64,000 nt of DNA from DASXIF01 sp036498145 (GCA_963708625.1 CAVPSV010000004.1:1116001-1180000); one strand, 5' to 3'; counted from the first letter of the stretch, positions 53,533 to 62,842 are shown. The notes: a model not told the origin generated them from the sequence alone. A program made the numbers and translations.

Positions 53533-53558
53533 GGTGGTGCTCCTTCGGTGGGCGTCAG

Positions 53559-53789
53559 TCAGGCCGGCGCTGTCTCGTCGATGACCGCAATCACGTCACC
53601 CTCGCGAATCACGTCGCCGGGTTGTACGGCGATCTCGCTGACGATGCCGTCGACCTCGGCGAGCACCGGGATCTCCATCTTCATCGACTCGAGGAGCACC
53701 ACCGTGTCGGTGCGCGTGACGGTATCTCCGACCCGGACGCTGACCACGGCGACGTTCGCGACGAGTTCGGCGGCGATGGTGTGTGGCAT
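53559..53789 (-). CDS. Stand-alone biotinyl/lipoyl attachment protein
   Basis: This is a 76-residue biotin carboxyl-carrier-like domain. The biotinylation site is ESMKMEIPV (Lys in MKM), with symmetric Gly-Asp turns VGDTV and PGDVI. From memory it closely resembles mycobacterial TB7.3 (Rv3221c), a free biotin-binding protein. It may serve an acyl-CoA carboxylase as a separate carrier. It sits between the GABA enzymes with gaps of 26 and 52 bp. Its role in that pathway is unclear. Confidence 0.88.
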   Translation of the reverse strand: MPHTIAAELVANVAVVSVRVGDTVTRTDTVVLLESMKMEIPVLAEVDGIVSEIAVQPGDVIREGDVIAVIDETAPA

Positions 53790-53841
53790 GCGCTCAGCGT
53801 CTCATCGCTGCATTCGGCCGAACATGGCAGGCGCGTCGATC

Positions 53842-55272
53842 TCAGTAGTCGATGTTGTGCATGACGTGCTTGATGCGGGTGTAGTCCTCCAGCCCGTACA
53901 CCGACAGGTCCTTGCCGTAGCCGGAGTGCTTGAACCCGCCGTGCGGCATCTCGGCGACCAGCGGAATGTGGCAATTGACCCAGACGCAGCCGAAGTCCAG
54001 CCGGCGAGACACCCGCATCGCGCGGCCGTGATCCTTCGTCCACACCGAGGAGGCGAGGCCGTACTCGACGCCGTTGGCCCACCGCACCGCTTCGTCCTCG
54101 TCACTGAACTGCTGCACGGTGATGACCGGGCCGAAAATCTCCTGCTGGCTCAGCTCATCGTCCTGGGTGAGGCCGGTGACCACCGTCGGCTCCCAGAAGT
54201 ACCCGCGCTCACCCAAGCGGTGACCGCCGGCCAGCACCCGGGCGTGATCGGGCAGCCGAGAAAGCATGCCGCCGACCCGATCGAGCTGGTTGGCGTTGTT
54301 CAGCGGCCCGTACAGCACGTCCGCCTCGGCCGGCGGCCCGACCTTGGTGTTGCGCGCCTGCTCGGCCAGTGCCTCGGCAAATTCGCCCGCGATCTTCGGC
54401 GCGACGAGCACGCGGGTGGCCGCGGTGCAGTCCTGGCCGGCGTTGAAGTAGCCGCCGATGGCGATGTTCTCGGCGGCGTTGGCCAGGTCGGCGTCGTCGA
54501 AGACGATCACCGGCGCCTTGCCGCCCAGCTCGAGGTGGGTGCGCTTCAGATCATGTGCCGCCGCCTCGGCGACCTCGTAGCCGGCCCGGGTGGATCCGGT
54601 GATGGACACCATCGCCGGGGTCGGGTGCGACACCACGGCCCGACCTGTGTCACGGTCGCCGCAGACGACGTTGAAGACGCCGGGCGGGAAGAACTCCGCG
54701 GCGATCTCGGCCATCAGCACGGCGGAGACCGGCGTGGTGTCGCTCGGCTTGAGCACCGTGCAGTTGCCCGCGGCCAGCGCCGGCGCGACCTTCCAGATCG
54801 CCATCATCATCGGGTAGTTCCACGGCGTCACCTGCCCCACCACGCCGACCGGCTCGCGGCGGGTATAGGAGGTGAACCCGCTCATGTACTCCCCGGCGCT
54901 GCGCCCTTCGAGCAGACGGGCCGCGCCCGCGAAGAACCGGATCTGGTCCAGCGCCGGCGGCATCTCCTCCGACCGGGTCAGCTCGATCGGCTTGCCGGTG
55001 TTCTCGCACTCGGCGGCGATGACCTCCTCGGCGCGCAGCTCCAGCGCGTCCGCGAACCGCAGCAGGGCCCGCTGCCGCTCACTCGGCGTGGTCTCGCGCC
55101 AGCCCTCGAAGGCCCGCTCCGCCGCCCGGTACGCCGCGTCCACATCCGCCTCGGTGGAAATCGGCGCCGAACCGAACACCTCACCGGTGGACGGGTCGAC
55201 CAGGTCGCTGCGGCGCCCGTCGAGGGCGTCCGTCAGCTTGCCGTCGATGAAGTTCTGAACCTGTTGTGCCAC
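53842..55272 (-). CDS. Gamma-aminobutyraldehyde dehydrogenase-type aldehyde dehydrogenase
   Basis: This is a 476-residue NAD-dependent aldehyde dehydrogenase. The family motifs are VTPWNYPMMMAIWKVAPALA, LELGGKAPVIVFDDAD (general-base Glu), YFNAGQDCTAATRVLV (catalytic Cys) and EIFGPVITV. The GQDCTA form and the PHGGFKHSGYGKD-like end agree with the PatD/YdcW gamma-aminobutyraldehyde group. With GabT downstream it would make GABA from putrescine-derived aldehyde; succinate semialdehyde is another possible substrate. The GTG has GGAGCG upstream. Confidence 0.85.
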   Translation of the reverse strand: MAQQVQNFIDGKLTDALDGRRSDLVDPSTGEVFGSAPISTEADVDAAYRAAERAFEGWRETTPSERQRALLRFADALELRAEEVIAAECENTGKPIELTRSEEMPPALDQIRFFAGAARLLEGRSAGEYMSGFTSYTRREPVGVVGQVTPWNYPMMMAIWKVAPALAAGNCTVLKPSDTTPVSAVLMAEIAAEFFPPGVFNVVCGDRDTGRAVVSHPTPAMVSITGSTRAGYEVAEAAAHDLKRTHLELGGKAPVIVFDDADLANAAENIAIGGYFNAGQDCTAATRVLVAPKIAGEFAEALAEQARNTKVGPPAEADVLYGPLNNANQLDRVGGMLSRLPDHARVLAGGHRLGERGYFWEPTVVTGLTQDDELSQQEIFGPVITVQQFSDEDEAVRWANGVEYGLASSVWTKDHGRAMRVSRRLDFGCVWVNCHIPLVAEMPHGGFKHSGYGKDLSVYGLEDYTRIKHVMHNIDY

Positions 55273-55336
55273 TGCCGCGCTCCGGTTTCATCGGGGAATG
55301 GCGCCACGCTACACGCGGCGAGAGCACCCCTCAACA

Positions 55337-55378
55337 ACGGATTTCGCGGCGATTAGTCGTCTAAACGACGAAATCCGT
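55337..55378. promoter_or_regulatory. Nested inverted repeat between gmd and aldehyde dehydrogenase
   Basis: ACGGATTTCG and CGAAATCCGT are perfect 10-bp arms with an inner GTCG/CGAC stem (loop TCTAAA). It is either a terminator after gmd (minus strand) or an operator upstream of the dehydrogenase. Confidence 0.5.
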
Positions 55379-55475
55379 ATCCGGACCTGGCGGTCCTGCC
55401 ACAGCGACACCCCGGTGATCAACGGGCCGCCGTCGTCGCGATGGCGGGCGTTCTGCCTCTGCTGCCCCAAGGGGC

Positions 55476-56489
55476 CTATTCGTGGCCGTGCTCGTGGCTG
55501 TGCGAGGAGGCAAGCTCGGCCGCGTCCGCATCGACCATGATCCGAGCCAGTTCCGGGGCGAGCACCCGCGGCTTCCAGCCGAGCAGCTCCGCCGCCTTCG
55601 ACGAGTCGCCGATGAGGGCATCCACCTCGGACGGACGCAGGTACCGCTCGTCGAAGCGCACGTACTGCTCCCAGTCGAGACCGGCGCGATCGAAGGCGAA
55701 GCCGACGAAGTCGCGCACCGAGTACGCGGTGCCGGTGGCGACCACGTAGTCGGTGGGCTCGTCGGTCTGCAGCATCCGCCACATCGCCTCGACGTACTCC
55801 GGCGCGTAACCCCAGTCCCGGATGGCGTCGAGATTGCCCAGGTACAGATGGTCCTGCTTGCCCGCGGCGATGGCCGCAACCGCACGAGTGATCTTGTGCG
55901 TCACGAACGTCTCACCCCGGCGCGGCGACTCGTGGTTGAACAGGATGCCGTTGACGGCATACATGCCGTACGCCTCGCGGTAGTTGCGGGCGATCCAGTA
56001 GGCGTACACCTTCGCCGCGCCGTACGGCGAGCGCGGGTGGAACGGGGTCGACTCGTCCTGCGGCGGCGGGGCCGCGCCGAACATCTCCGAGGACGACGCC
56101 TGGTAGAAGCGGGTGGCCAAGCCGCTGGCCCGAATGGCTTCCAGGATCCGGGTGGTGCCCAGGCCGGTGGTCATGCCGGTGAACTCCGGCTCGTCGAAGG
56201 ACACCCGCACATGTGACTGGGCCGCCAGGTGGTACACCTCGTCCGGCTGCACCTTGGTCAACAGGGTGATCAGCCGGGTGCCGTCGGTCAGGTCGCCGTA
56301 GTGCAGGAACAGCCGGGCCGAGGCCTCGTGCGGATCCACGTAGAGGTGCTCGATACGCCGCGTGTTGAAGGTGGAGGCTCGCCGGATCAGCCCGTGCACC
56401 TCGTAGCCCTTCTCCAGCAGCAACTCGGCAAGGTACGACCCGTCCTGGCCTGTGATGCCGGTGATCAGCGCCCGCTTCATGCGGGCCAT
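55476..56489 (-). CDS. gmd: GDP-mannose 4,6-dehydratase
   Basis: This is a 337-residue extended SDR. It has ALITGITGQDGSYLAELLL at the N-terminus, HLAAQSHVRVSFDEPEFT, YQASSSEMFGAAPPPQDEST and YGAAKVYAYWIARNYREAYG (Y-x3-K), NHESPRRGETFVTHKITRA and RDWGYAPEYVEAMW. This is a textbook Gmd. It makes GDP-4-keto-6-deoxymannose for the fucose synthase at 42737-43686. The tail is His/Glu-rich (SHSHEHGHE). MKRALITG, three codons downstream, is an equally good start. It is placed 8 kb outside the main polymer locus. Confidence 0.93.
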   Translation of the reverse strand: MARMKRALITGITGQDGSYLAELLLEKGYEVHGLIRRASTFNTRRIEHLYVDPHEASARLFLHYGDLTDGTRLITLLTKVQPDEVYHLAAQSHVRVSFDEPEFTGMTTGLGTTRILEAIRASGLATRFYQASSSEMFGAAPPPQDESTPFHPRSPYGAAKVYAYWIARNYREAYGMYAVNGILFNHESPRRGETFVTHKITRAVAAIAAGKQDHLYLGNLDAIRDWGYAPEYVEAMWRMLQTDEPTDYVVATGTAYSVRDFVGFAFDRAGLDWEQYVRFDERYLRPSEVDALIGDSSKAAELLGWKPRVLAPELARIMVDADAAELASSHSHEHGHE

Positions 56490-56529
56490 GATGACGCATC
56501 GAGCCGATGCCGCGGTGACGGGGTTGCGA

Positions 56530-56535
56530 TACGAT
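56530..56535 (+). promoter_or_regulatory. -10 box for the leu leader
   Basis: TACGAT is followed by 9 nt and the leader ATG, so the transcript would start at or just before the leader peptide. Confidence 0.4.
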
Positions 56536-56544
56536 CACCCGGTC

Positions 56545-56589
56545 ATGATTCGCGCGCTGCTCCTTCGCGGCCGCGGCGAGGCCCGGTAA
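56545..56589 (+). CDS. leuL: leuA leader peptide
   Basis: A 15-codon frame reads MIRALLLRGRGEAR and stop, with three consecutive leucine codons (CTG CTC CTT), including the rarer CTT. It lies 83 nt before leuA. This is the layout of ribosome-mediated leucine attenuation known for actinobacterial leuA genes: stalling at the Leu codons when leucine is scarce would change downstream RNA folding. Confidence 0.75.
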   Translation: MIRALLLRGRGEAR

Positions 56590-56595
56590 CCACAC

Positions 56596-56635
56596 CGGTC
56601 GGCCCCTCGTCGCGGGTCTGCTGCTGCGCCGACCG
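56596..56635 (+). promoter_or_regulatory. Attenuator stem upstream of leuA
   Basis: CGGTCGGC (56596-56603) pairs perfectly with GCCGACCG (56628-56635). The stem follows the leader stop and contains CTGCTGCTG in the loop. Stem formation is expected to depend on the ribosome position on the leader. Confidence 0.6.
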
Positions 56636-56671
56636 AACTCCCATCCGGTCCCCCGTACAGGAGCAGTCCTC

Positions 56672-58411
56672 ATGAGCCGACCCGCACCACAACAACCGTC
56701 GGGCATGCCGTGCCATCGGTATCGCCCGTTCCCCCCCGTCGACCTGCCCGACCGGCAGTGGCCGACGCGCACCATCACCACCGTGCCGCGCTGGCTGTCC
56801 ACCGACCTGCGTGACGGCAACCAGGCGCTGATCGATCCGATGAACGCGCCGCGCAAGCACACCATGTTCGACCTGCTGGTACGCCTGGGCTACAAGGAGA
56901 TCGAGGTCGGCTTCCCGGCGGCCAGCCAGACCGACTTCGATTTCATCCGCAGCCTCATCGAGGGCGAGCGGATCCCCGACGACGTCCGCATCTCGGTACT
57001 GACACAGGCCCGCGAAGAACTCATCGAGCGCACCGTGCAGTCCCTGGTCGGCGCCAAACAGGCCACCGTGCACATGTACAACGCCGCCGCCCCGACGTTC
57101 CGCCGGGTCGTGTTCGGCTGGCCGGGCGACGGCCGCGCGCAGTGCCGCGCCGTCGCCGTGGACGGCGTGAGCGCGACGATGAAGTTCGCCGAGATCTACC
57201 TGCCCGACACCGACTTCGGATTCGAGTACTCCCCCGAGATCTTCATGGATACCGAACTCGACTTCTCCCTGGAGATCTGCGAAGCGGTGATGGACGCGTG
57301 GCAGCCGGGGCCGGATCGCGAGATCGTGCTGAACCTGCCATGCACGGTGGAACGGTCCACCCCCAACGTGTACGCGGACCAGATCGAATGGATGTCGCGG
57401 CACCTGTCCCGGCGCGAGTTCATCGCGCTGTCGGTACACACGCACAACGACCGCGGCACCGCCACCGCCGATGCCGAACTCGCCGTGCTGGCCGGCGCGC
57501 AACGCGTCGAGGGCTGCCTGTTCGGCAACGGCGAGCGCTCGGGCAACGTCGACCTGGTCACCCTGGGGTTGAACCTGTACAGCCAGGGCATCGACCCGAT
57601 GATCGACTTCAGCGACATCGACGAGATCCGCCGCACCGTCGAGTACTGCAACCGGATCGGCGTGCACGAGCGGCACCCGTACGTCGGTGACCTGGTCTAC
57701 ACCTCGTTCTCCGGCTCGCACCAGGACGCCATCAAGAAGGGCTTCGAAGATCTCGACCGGCAGGCCGAGGCAGCCGGCAAGCCCGTCAGCGAGATGCCGT
57801 GGCACATCCCGTACCTGCCGATCGACCCGAAGGACGTCGGACGCAGCTACCAGGCCGTCATCCGGGTGAACTCGCAGTCCGGCAAGGGCGGCGTCGCGTA
57901 CCTGATGAAGATGCACCACAACCTCGACCTGCCACGTCGACTGCAGATCGAGTTCAGCCACGTCGTGCAACAGCGCACCGACAGCGACGGCGGCGAGGTG
58001 GACGGCGAGCTGATGGGTGAGATCTTTGCCGCCGAGTACCTGCGCCCCGGTGACTTCGAGATGCTGACGTTCAGCTCGGTCAGCGCGGACGGCATCGACA
58101 CCGTCACCGCCACGGTGCGCGCGTTCGACAGGGAGTACGAGGTCACCGGCACCGGCACCGGCCCCATCGCGGCGTTTACCAACGCGCTGTCGACGGTGGA
58201 CATGGGGATGGGCGGCGTGCCGGTTCGGGTACTCGACTACGCCGAGCACGCGATGGCAGCCGGGCGCGATGCCGAAGCCGTGTCCTACCTCGAGCTGGAG
58301 GTGGGCGACCGGATCCTGTGGGGCGTGGGGATCAGCAAGTCGATCGTCCGGGCGTCACTGCGCGGCGTGATCAGCGGCATCAACCGCGCCGCGAGGACGC
58401 GCCCGACCTGA
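56672..58411 (+). CDS. leuA: 2-isopropylmalate synthase
   Basis: This is a 579-residue alpha-isopropylmalate synthase of the long actinobacterial form, first enzyme of leucine synthesis. It has STDLRDGNQALIDPM and KEIEVGFPAASQTDFDF at the N-terminal catalytic TIM barrel, and ALSVHTHNDRGTATADAEL with the metal histidines. GNGERSGNVDLVTL follows, then the C-terminal LeuA allosteric domain from about residue 440 (FSSVSADGIDTVTATVRAFD). The latter binds leucine for feedback inhibition. The ATG follows CAGGAGCAGTCCTC. It is controlled by the leader/attenuator upstream. Confidence 0.97.
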   Translation: MSRPAPQQPSGMPCHRYRPFPPVDLPDRQWPTRTITTVPRWLSTDLRDGNQALIDPMNAPRKHTMFDLLVRLGYKEIEVGFPAASQTDFDFIRSLIEGERIPDDVRISVLTQAREELIERTVQSLVGAKQATVHMYNAAAPTFRRVVFGWPGDGRAQCRAVAVDGVSATMKFAEIYLPDTDFGFEYSPEIFMDTELDFSLEICEAVMDAWQPGPDREIVLNLPCTVERSTPNVYADQIEWMSRHLSRREFIALSVHTHNDRGTATADAELAVLAGAQRVEGCLFGNGERSGNVDLVTLGLNLYSQGIDPMIDFSDIDEIRRTVEYCNRIGVHERHPYVGDLVYTSFSGSHQDAIKKGFEDLDRQAEAAGKPVSEMPWHIPYLPIDPKDVGRSYQAVIRVNSQSGKGGVAYLMKMHHNLDLPRRLQIEFSHVVQQRTDSDGGEVDGELMGEIFAAEYLRPGDFEMLTFSSVSADGIDTVTATVRAFDREYEVTGTGTGPIAAFTNALSTVDMGMGGVPVRVLDYAEHAMAAGRDAEAVSYLELEVGDRILWGVGISKSIVRASLRGVISGINRAARTRPT

Positions 58412-58432
58412 CCGGCGCCCAGCGTCGCCGGG

Positions 58433-59808
58433 TCAGCGGAACCACTCCGACTCGGCGGGCGGCGAGTCGACGATGTGATGCCACACCGTGCCGGTCGGCG
58501 TCGGCGGTCGTCGCCCCGGCCATCGCGGCGTCCGGCGTCCGCACCGCCGCGGTGGGCGGGTGCCGACGCCGGACGAAGCCCAGCACCACCAGGGCGACCA
58601 GCGCGAGCAGGCCGGCGAGCGCAACACCTGCACCTTCCAGCACCCGCGGCGCGAACAGGCGTGGCGAGTGCCCGATGCTGAACGTGCCGGTGCTGCCGCC
58701 GGTCGGCGCCGGGCTCGGCACTGTCGGCGGGTGGGCAGCCGCGAGTGCCGCGGCACGCCCCAGGAACGGATCGGCATCGGCGTAGACGGGGTTCGGCGAG
58801 GTGACGGCGACCGAACCGGTGACCGCGGTGAAGGCGTCGATGATGCCGAAGCCGTACGCCGGATCGCGGGTGCTGCGGTGCTGTTGCGTCGTCGCCAGGA
58901 TCCGGGTGACCAGATCGCGGGCGGACAGCGTCGGGTACTTCGACCACACGATCGCGCACACCGCCGACGCGACCGCGGTGGCCTGACTGGTGCCGTCGCC
59001 GGCGTATGCGGAGCCGGCTACCCGGCTCAGCGACGGGATGTCGACGCCCGGCGCCGTCAACGTCAGGTACGGATGCCGGGACGAGAAGTCCGCGACCTGG
59101 TTGTTCTCGTTCACGGCACCGACCGAGATCACACCGACGCAGACGCCCGGCTCCTCGACGACGCTGCCGGACAGTCCGGTGTTACCGGAGGATGCGAGCA
59201 GCACCGCGCCCTTGCGCATCGCGTAGAAGATCGCGTCCTGTTCGTCGGCCGGGCAGGGCGCGTTGTCGACGGTCGGCTTTCGCGCGCCGCCGAGCGACAT
59301 GCTGATCACCTTGGCGCCATGGTCGGCGGCCCAGCGGATCGCCTGGGACAGGTGGTCGTTGCCGTCCTGGTCGGTGGTGCCGGTGAGCGGCACAGCGATC
59401 GGCAGGATCTTCGCATCCGGCGCGAGGCCGGTGATGCCGAGAATGCCCGGGTGCGCGACCATGATCGACGCCATCGCGGTGCCGTGCCCGAACTCGTTCA
59501 CCTCGCGGTCGACGCGGCCGTCGCCGCCCGCGGCACCGAAATCCTTGCCGGGCAGGACGTTCGCTGCCAACTCCGGTAGGTCGGCGTTCACGCCCGTGTC
59601 GATCTCGGCGATGGTGATGCCCTGCCCGCGCGCACCCTGCTGCCACAACTGATCCACCTGCCAGGCGTCGAACCAGTACTCCGGCGCGTTGGCCGGGCCG
59701 GGCGTCGCGCCGGCGCGGAGCCGCAGGCAGGCACAGCGAGCCTGCCAGCACGGCGGTGAGGACGGTGCGCGACGACGGCGCCGGCGAGCGTCGACCTCGC
59801 CCCTGCAC
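58433..59808 (-). CDS. Mycosin-like S8 serine protease, type VII secretion family (two frame breaks as read)
   Basis: This is a membrane-anchored subtilase of about 450 residues. A signal peptide (RTVLTAVLAGSLCLPAA) is followed after a frame break near 59718 by NAPEYWFDAWQVDQLW and the catalytic triad: ITIAEIDTGVNADLPEL (Asp), EFGHGTAMASI (His) and YAGDGTSQATAVAS (Ser). A C-terminal membrane helix (VALAGLLALVALVVLGFV) and a short cytoplasmic tail follow; the tail end after a second break near 58495 (WHHIVDSPPAESEW) is less certain. Mycosins are parts of ESX secretion systems, but no other ESX gene is in the window. Confidence 0.82.
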
Positions 59809-59817
59809 TACGCCTCG

Positions 59818-60790
59818 TCATGACTGCACCTGCCAGCCGAGCCGCAGCGGCGTGGTGGCGTAGCTGCTCGCGGACAAGAGCACCGACACCGTGCCCGAGT
59901 GCGGGACGGGCAGGTCGCTGAAGTCCAGCTCCTGGTAACGACCACTCACCTTCACGTGGCCGGTCACCTCGAGCTGGCCGGCCGCGACGCTGGTGACGGC
60001 GACGGAGGCGTCCGGTGCGAATGCCCCGGTGATCGCACCGTGCAGGCTGCCCGGCACCCCGCGCGGGGTCGGCAACGGGCAGCGCGGATCGGCGCTGGGC
60101 GACCCGGCCAGGCACGGGGTGAACAGCGTGCGCAGCGCGGCGAGCACCGCGCTTCGACCCTGCGGCGACGCCTCGACGATCAGCTGAGTCTGCCCGGAGC
60201 CGTCCAGCTGGACGCTGCTGGTGGCAGCCGACAGCTGCAGGTACGGAGTGTCGAAGCTGATCGGGACGGCGCCGGGGAAGAGCAGTACCGGCCCGGTCGG
60301 CACTGTGCGTGTCCAGGATGCGGGCACGGTCCTCGGCCTGGGCCAGTTGCAGCTGGGTGCTGACCGCGACCGAGGTGAGGTGCCAGGTGTCGTGCCGCCG
60401 TTGCACGTCCACCTCGTCGCTGAACTGCTGCGTGCCCGCGCCGAACTGCAGGCGGTAGCTGACGGCGACGGTGGCCTTGTCACCGGTGCGGCTGGTGCCG
60501 GTGACGTGCACGTCGCGCATCGGCGCCAGGCGCTGCTGTTCGTGCAACACGGCGCGGGTGAGGTAGTCCCGCGGACCGGCCGGGATGTCACCGAAGGCGA
60601 GTGCGGCAGGTGCATCGCCGCGAGCCAGTGCGGCGAAGTAGCCGCGCACCGCGCCGGCCGGTCCGCCGGTGTCGGCATAGCTGACGTAGGCGGCCACACC
60701 TCCGCCGACCAGAGCGACCGCGGCCAGCACCGCGCAGGTCCAGTACAGCGCGCGGTGGCGTCGGGCGCGCCAGCCCGCGAAGCTCGCCAT
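59818..60790 (-). CDS. Hypothetical membrane-anchored protein near mycosin (one frame break as read)
   Basis: This is a protein of about 323 residues. It has one membrane helix (about 18-36), then an NTF2-like region GAVRGYFAALARGDAPAALA with FSDEVDVQRRHDTWHL, then an unrecognised beta-rich domain to the C-terminus (YQELDFSDLPVPHSGTVSVL). A frame break near 60307 joins the two parts if one base is removed. The start shares a base with the recR stop and it ends 9 bp before mycosin, so the three may be one operon. No function is assigned. Confidence 0.65.
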
Positions 60791-61389
60791 CAGTCGACGC
60801 GCCGCCGGCCGGAGAAGGCCCTGCCGAGCGTCACCTCATCGGCGTATTCGAGGTCGCCGCCCACCGGCAGACCGCTGGCCAGACGGGTGACGGTGAGACC
60901 CATCGGCGCGATCAGCCGGACCAGGTAGGTGGCGGTGGCCTCACCCTCCAGGTTGGGATCGGTCGCGATGATCAGCTCGGTGATGGCGTCGTCGCGCAGC
61001 CGTCCCAGCAACTCCCTGATCCGCAGGTCATCGGGACCGATGCCGTCGATCGGGCTGATCGCGCCGCCGAGCACGTGGTAGCGGCCGCGGAACTCGCGAG
61101 TGCGTTCCACCGCGACGATGTCCTTCGGCTCCTCCACCACGCACAGCATCGAGGCGTCGCGGCGCGGGTCGGTACAGATCCGGCACTGCTCGGCCTCGGC
61201 GACGTTGCCGCACACGCTGCAGAAGTGGACGTCGTTCTTGACCCGGACGAGCGTGCTGGCCAGCCGCTCCACCTCGTCCGGTTCGGCGTTGAGCAGATGG
61301 AACGCGATGCGCTGCGCGCCCTTGGGCCCGACGCCGGGCAGCCGGCCGAGCTCGTCGATCAGATCCTGGACCGCTCCCTCATACATCAT
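60790..61389 (-). CDS. recR: Recombination protein RecR
   Basis: This is a 199-residue RecR: helix-hairpin-helix IDELGRLPGVGPKGAQRIAF at the N-terminus, the C4 zinc finger CSVCGNVAEAEQCRIC (residues 57-72), and the Toprim domain VVEEPKDIVAVERTREFRGR to TDPNLEGEATATYL. It acts with RecF/RecO in gap repair. ybaB and dnaX upstream complete the classical dnaX-ybaB-recR group, with an amidase gene inserted. Confidence 0.97.
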   Translation of the reverse strand: MMYEGAVQDLIDELGRLPGVGPKGAQRIAFHLLNAEPDEVERLASTLVRVKNDVHFCSVCGNVAEAEQCRICTDPRRDASMLCVVEEPKDIVAVERTREFRGRYHVLGGAISPIDGIGPDDLRIRELLGRLRDDAITELIIATDPNLEGEATATYLVRLIAPMGLTVTRLASGLPVGGDLEYADEVTLGRAFSGRRRVD

Positions 61390-61426
61390 CGGCGTGCGTA
61401 CATCGTCGGCACCGGGGGCGCGGCGC

Positions 61427-61780
61427 TCACAGGCCCGGCAGCCCCAGGCTGCCGAGATCCGCGCCGCCGGCCAGCGGCCCCATCTTGTGCTCCGCGAGTT
61501 CTTGCATACCGCGGTGCGCGTCGCGAACCGCGGCGACGATGAGGTCCTGCAGCGTCTCGACGTCGTCGGCGTCGACCACCGACGGGTCGATCGTGATCGA
61601 CGTCAGCTCGCCGGAGCCGAGCATGGCGGCCCGGACCAGACCACCGCCGGCCGTGCCCTGCACCTCGGTAGCCGCGAGTTCGGCCTGCGCCTCCTGCAGC
61701 TGCTGCTGCATCTTCTGCGCCTGCTTCATCAGCTGCTGCATGTTCGGCGGGCCGCCGAAGCCACCACCGCGAGCGCCCAC
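61427..61780 (-). CDS. YbaB/EbfC nucleoid-associated protein
   Basis: This is a 117-residue YbaB/EbfC DNA-binding protein. A glycine-rich start is followed by MQQLMKQAQKMQQQLQEAQAE (helical dimer arm), GGGLVRAAMLGSGELTSITI, and DLIVAAVRDAHRGMQELAEH. The start is the GTG at 61780 because GAAGGAGGA precedes it by 3 nt; an upstream ATG at 61834 has no ribosome site. Confidence 0.93.
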   Translation of the reverse strand: MGARGGGFGGPPNMQQLMKQAQKMQQQLQEAQAELAATEVQGTAGGGLVRAAMLGSGELTSITIDPSVVDADDVETLQDLIVAAVRDAHRGMQELAEHKMGPLAGGADLGSLGLPGL

Positions 61781-61876
61781 GCGTCCTCCTTCATGCAGCG
61801 GGGGTTCCGTGCCGTGGAGTTCAGCGTAGGCCACGGGACCGACTCATACCTGGGGAATCCGCGGCGGGTGCGGAGA

Positions 61877-62806
61877 TCAATGCCGCAGCGGCACGCACGC
61901 TTCCACCGCCGCGACCAGGCCGCCGGCGTAGCGCTGCTCGTCCGACGGGCTCAACCCGACCATGCCGGCGCTGTTGCCACCGGCCTCGTTGTAGACCCAC
62001 GGGACGTGCGCGAGCAGTTGCACCAGCCAGATGTCGCCGGCCGGCAATCCCCGCGTGCCCAGGTCGTAGCCGGTGTTGCCGAGCAGGGACACCGGCGCGC
62101 CCTGCGCGAGCGCGCGCTTTGCCTGGAAGACCTGCGCGTACCGCTTGCTCAGTGCCGCCACCGCCGCGTTGGTGAAGTACACCTTCGTGCCGCTCGGTGT
62201 TTCCCGGTAATCGCCGACGGACTGGTAGTAGACGGTGTTGTTGCCTTGGCTGAAGCCGATGCCACCGGAGCTGCCTGCCTGGTCGTGGATGCTCAGCGCG
62301 AGCGCCGCGTGCGCGGCGTTGGCGACCGCGGCGCGCTGGCCGAGCGAGGTGGGCGTGTCCAGCGTCGGCTTGGTGAAGATGACGTGGTACCCGGCCGCAG
62401 TGAGCTGAGCGCGCACGAGTTCGGCGACCGCGAACACGTCTCGCATCTCCGGTTCGTTCTCGTAGTCGGAGACATCCAGACCGGTCGTGGGGTCGATCGC
62501 GTGCACCGTCACGCTGTGCCCGGGATCGATCACGATCACCGGGCCGCCGGCCGCGCTCGCGGGAGTGGGCTTCGAGGCGGGTGGTGCGGACGCGCTGGAT
62601 CTCGTCGTCGTCCTGCTGGTGGGGGTGGACGGCACCTGGCTGAGCGACGGCGTGGCGCTGTGTTTCGAGGACGGGCTCGAGGACGCGCTCGAGCCCGCGT
62701 CACCGGCACCGGCATCGCATCCAGCGACGATCGCGCAGGCCAGCACCACCAGTGCCGCCACGGCGGTCCGCGGCGCGCGGGTGCGCGATGCGCGTCGTGC
62801 CACCAC
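61877..62806 (-). CDS. N-acetylmuramoyl-L-alanine amidase lipoprotein (Amidase_3)
   Basis: This is a 309-residue secreted lipoprotein. The signal ends in lipobox AIVAGC (Cys30), a Ser/Thr/Pro-rich linker extends to about 85, then an Amidase_3 domain. First zinc ligand His is in VIVIDPGHSVTVH, Glu in NEPEMRDVFAVAELVR, second His in ALSIHDQ, and catalytic Glu in WVYNEAGG. It cleaves the peptide from the glycan of peptidoglycan. In mycobacteria the amidase Rv3717 lies in the same recR/ybaB/dnaX surroundings. It lies on the same strand as, and between, ybaB and dnaX. Confidence 0.9.
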   Translation of the reverse strand: MVARRASRTRAPRTAVAALVVLACAIVAGCDAGAGDAGSSASSSPSSKHSATPSLSQVPSTPTSRTTTRSSASAPPASKPTPASAAGGPVIVIDPGHSVTVHAIDPTTGLDVSDYENEPEMRDVFAVAELVRAQLTAAGYHVIFTKPTLDTPTSLGQRAAVANAAHAALALSIHDQAGSSGGIGFSQGNNTVYYQSVGDYRETPSGTKVYFTNAAVAALSKRYAQVFQAKRALAQGAPVSLLGNTGYDLGTRGLPAGDIWLVQLLAHVPWVYNEAGGNSAGMVGLSPSDEQRYAGGLVAAVEACVPLRH

Positions 62807-62842
62807 GTCACCCCCACTTCGCCGCCGGTCGGCGCCGGTGCC

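Noticed and set aside
53431..55356. 641-residue plus-strand frame opposite gabT and the aldehyde dehydrogenase
   Set aside because: It spans three well-supported minus-strand genes and has no domain or ribosome site.
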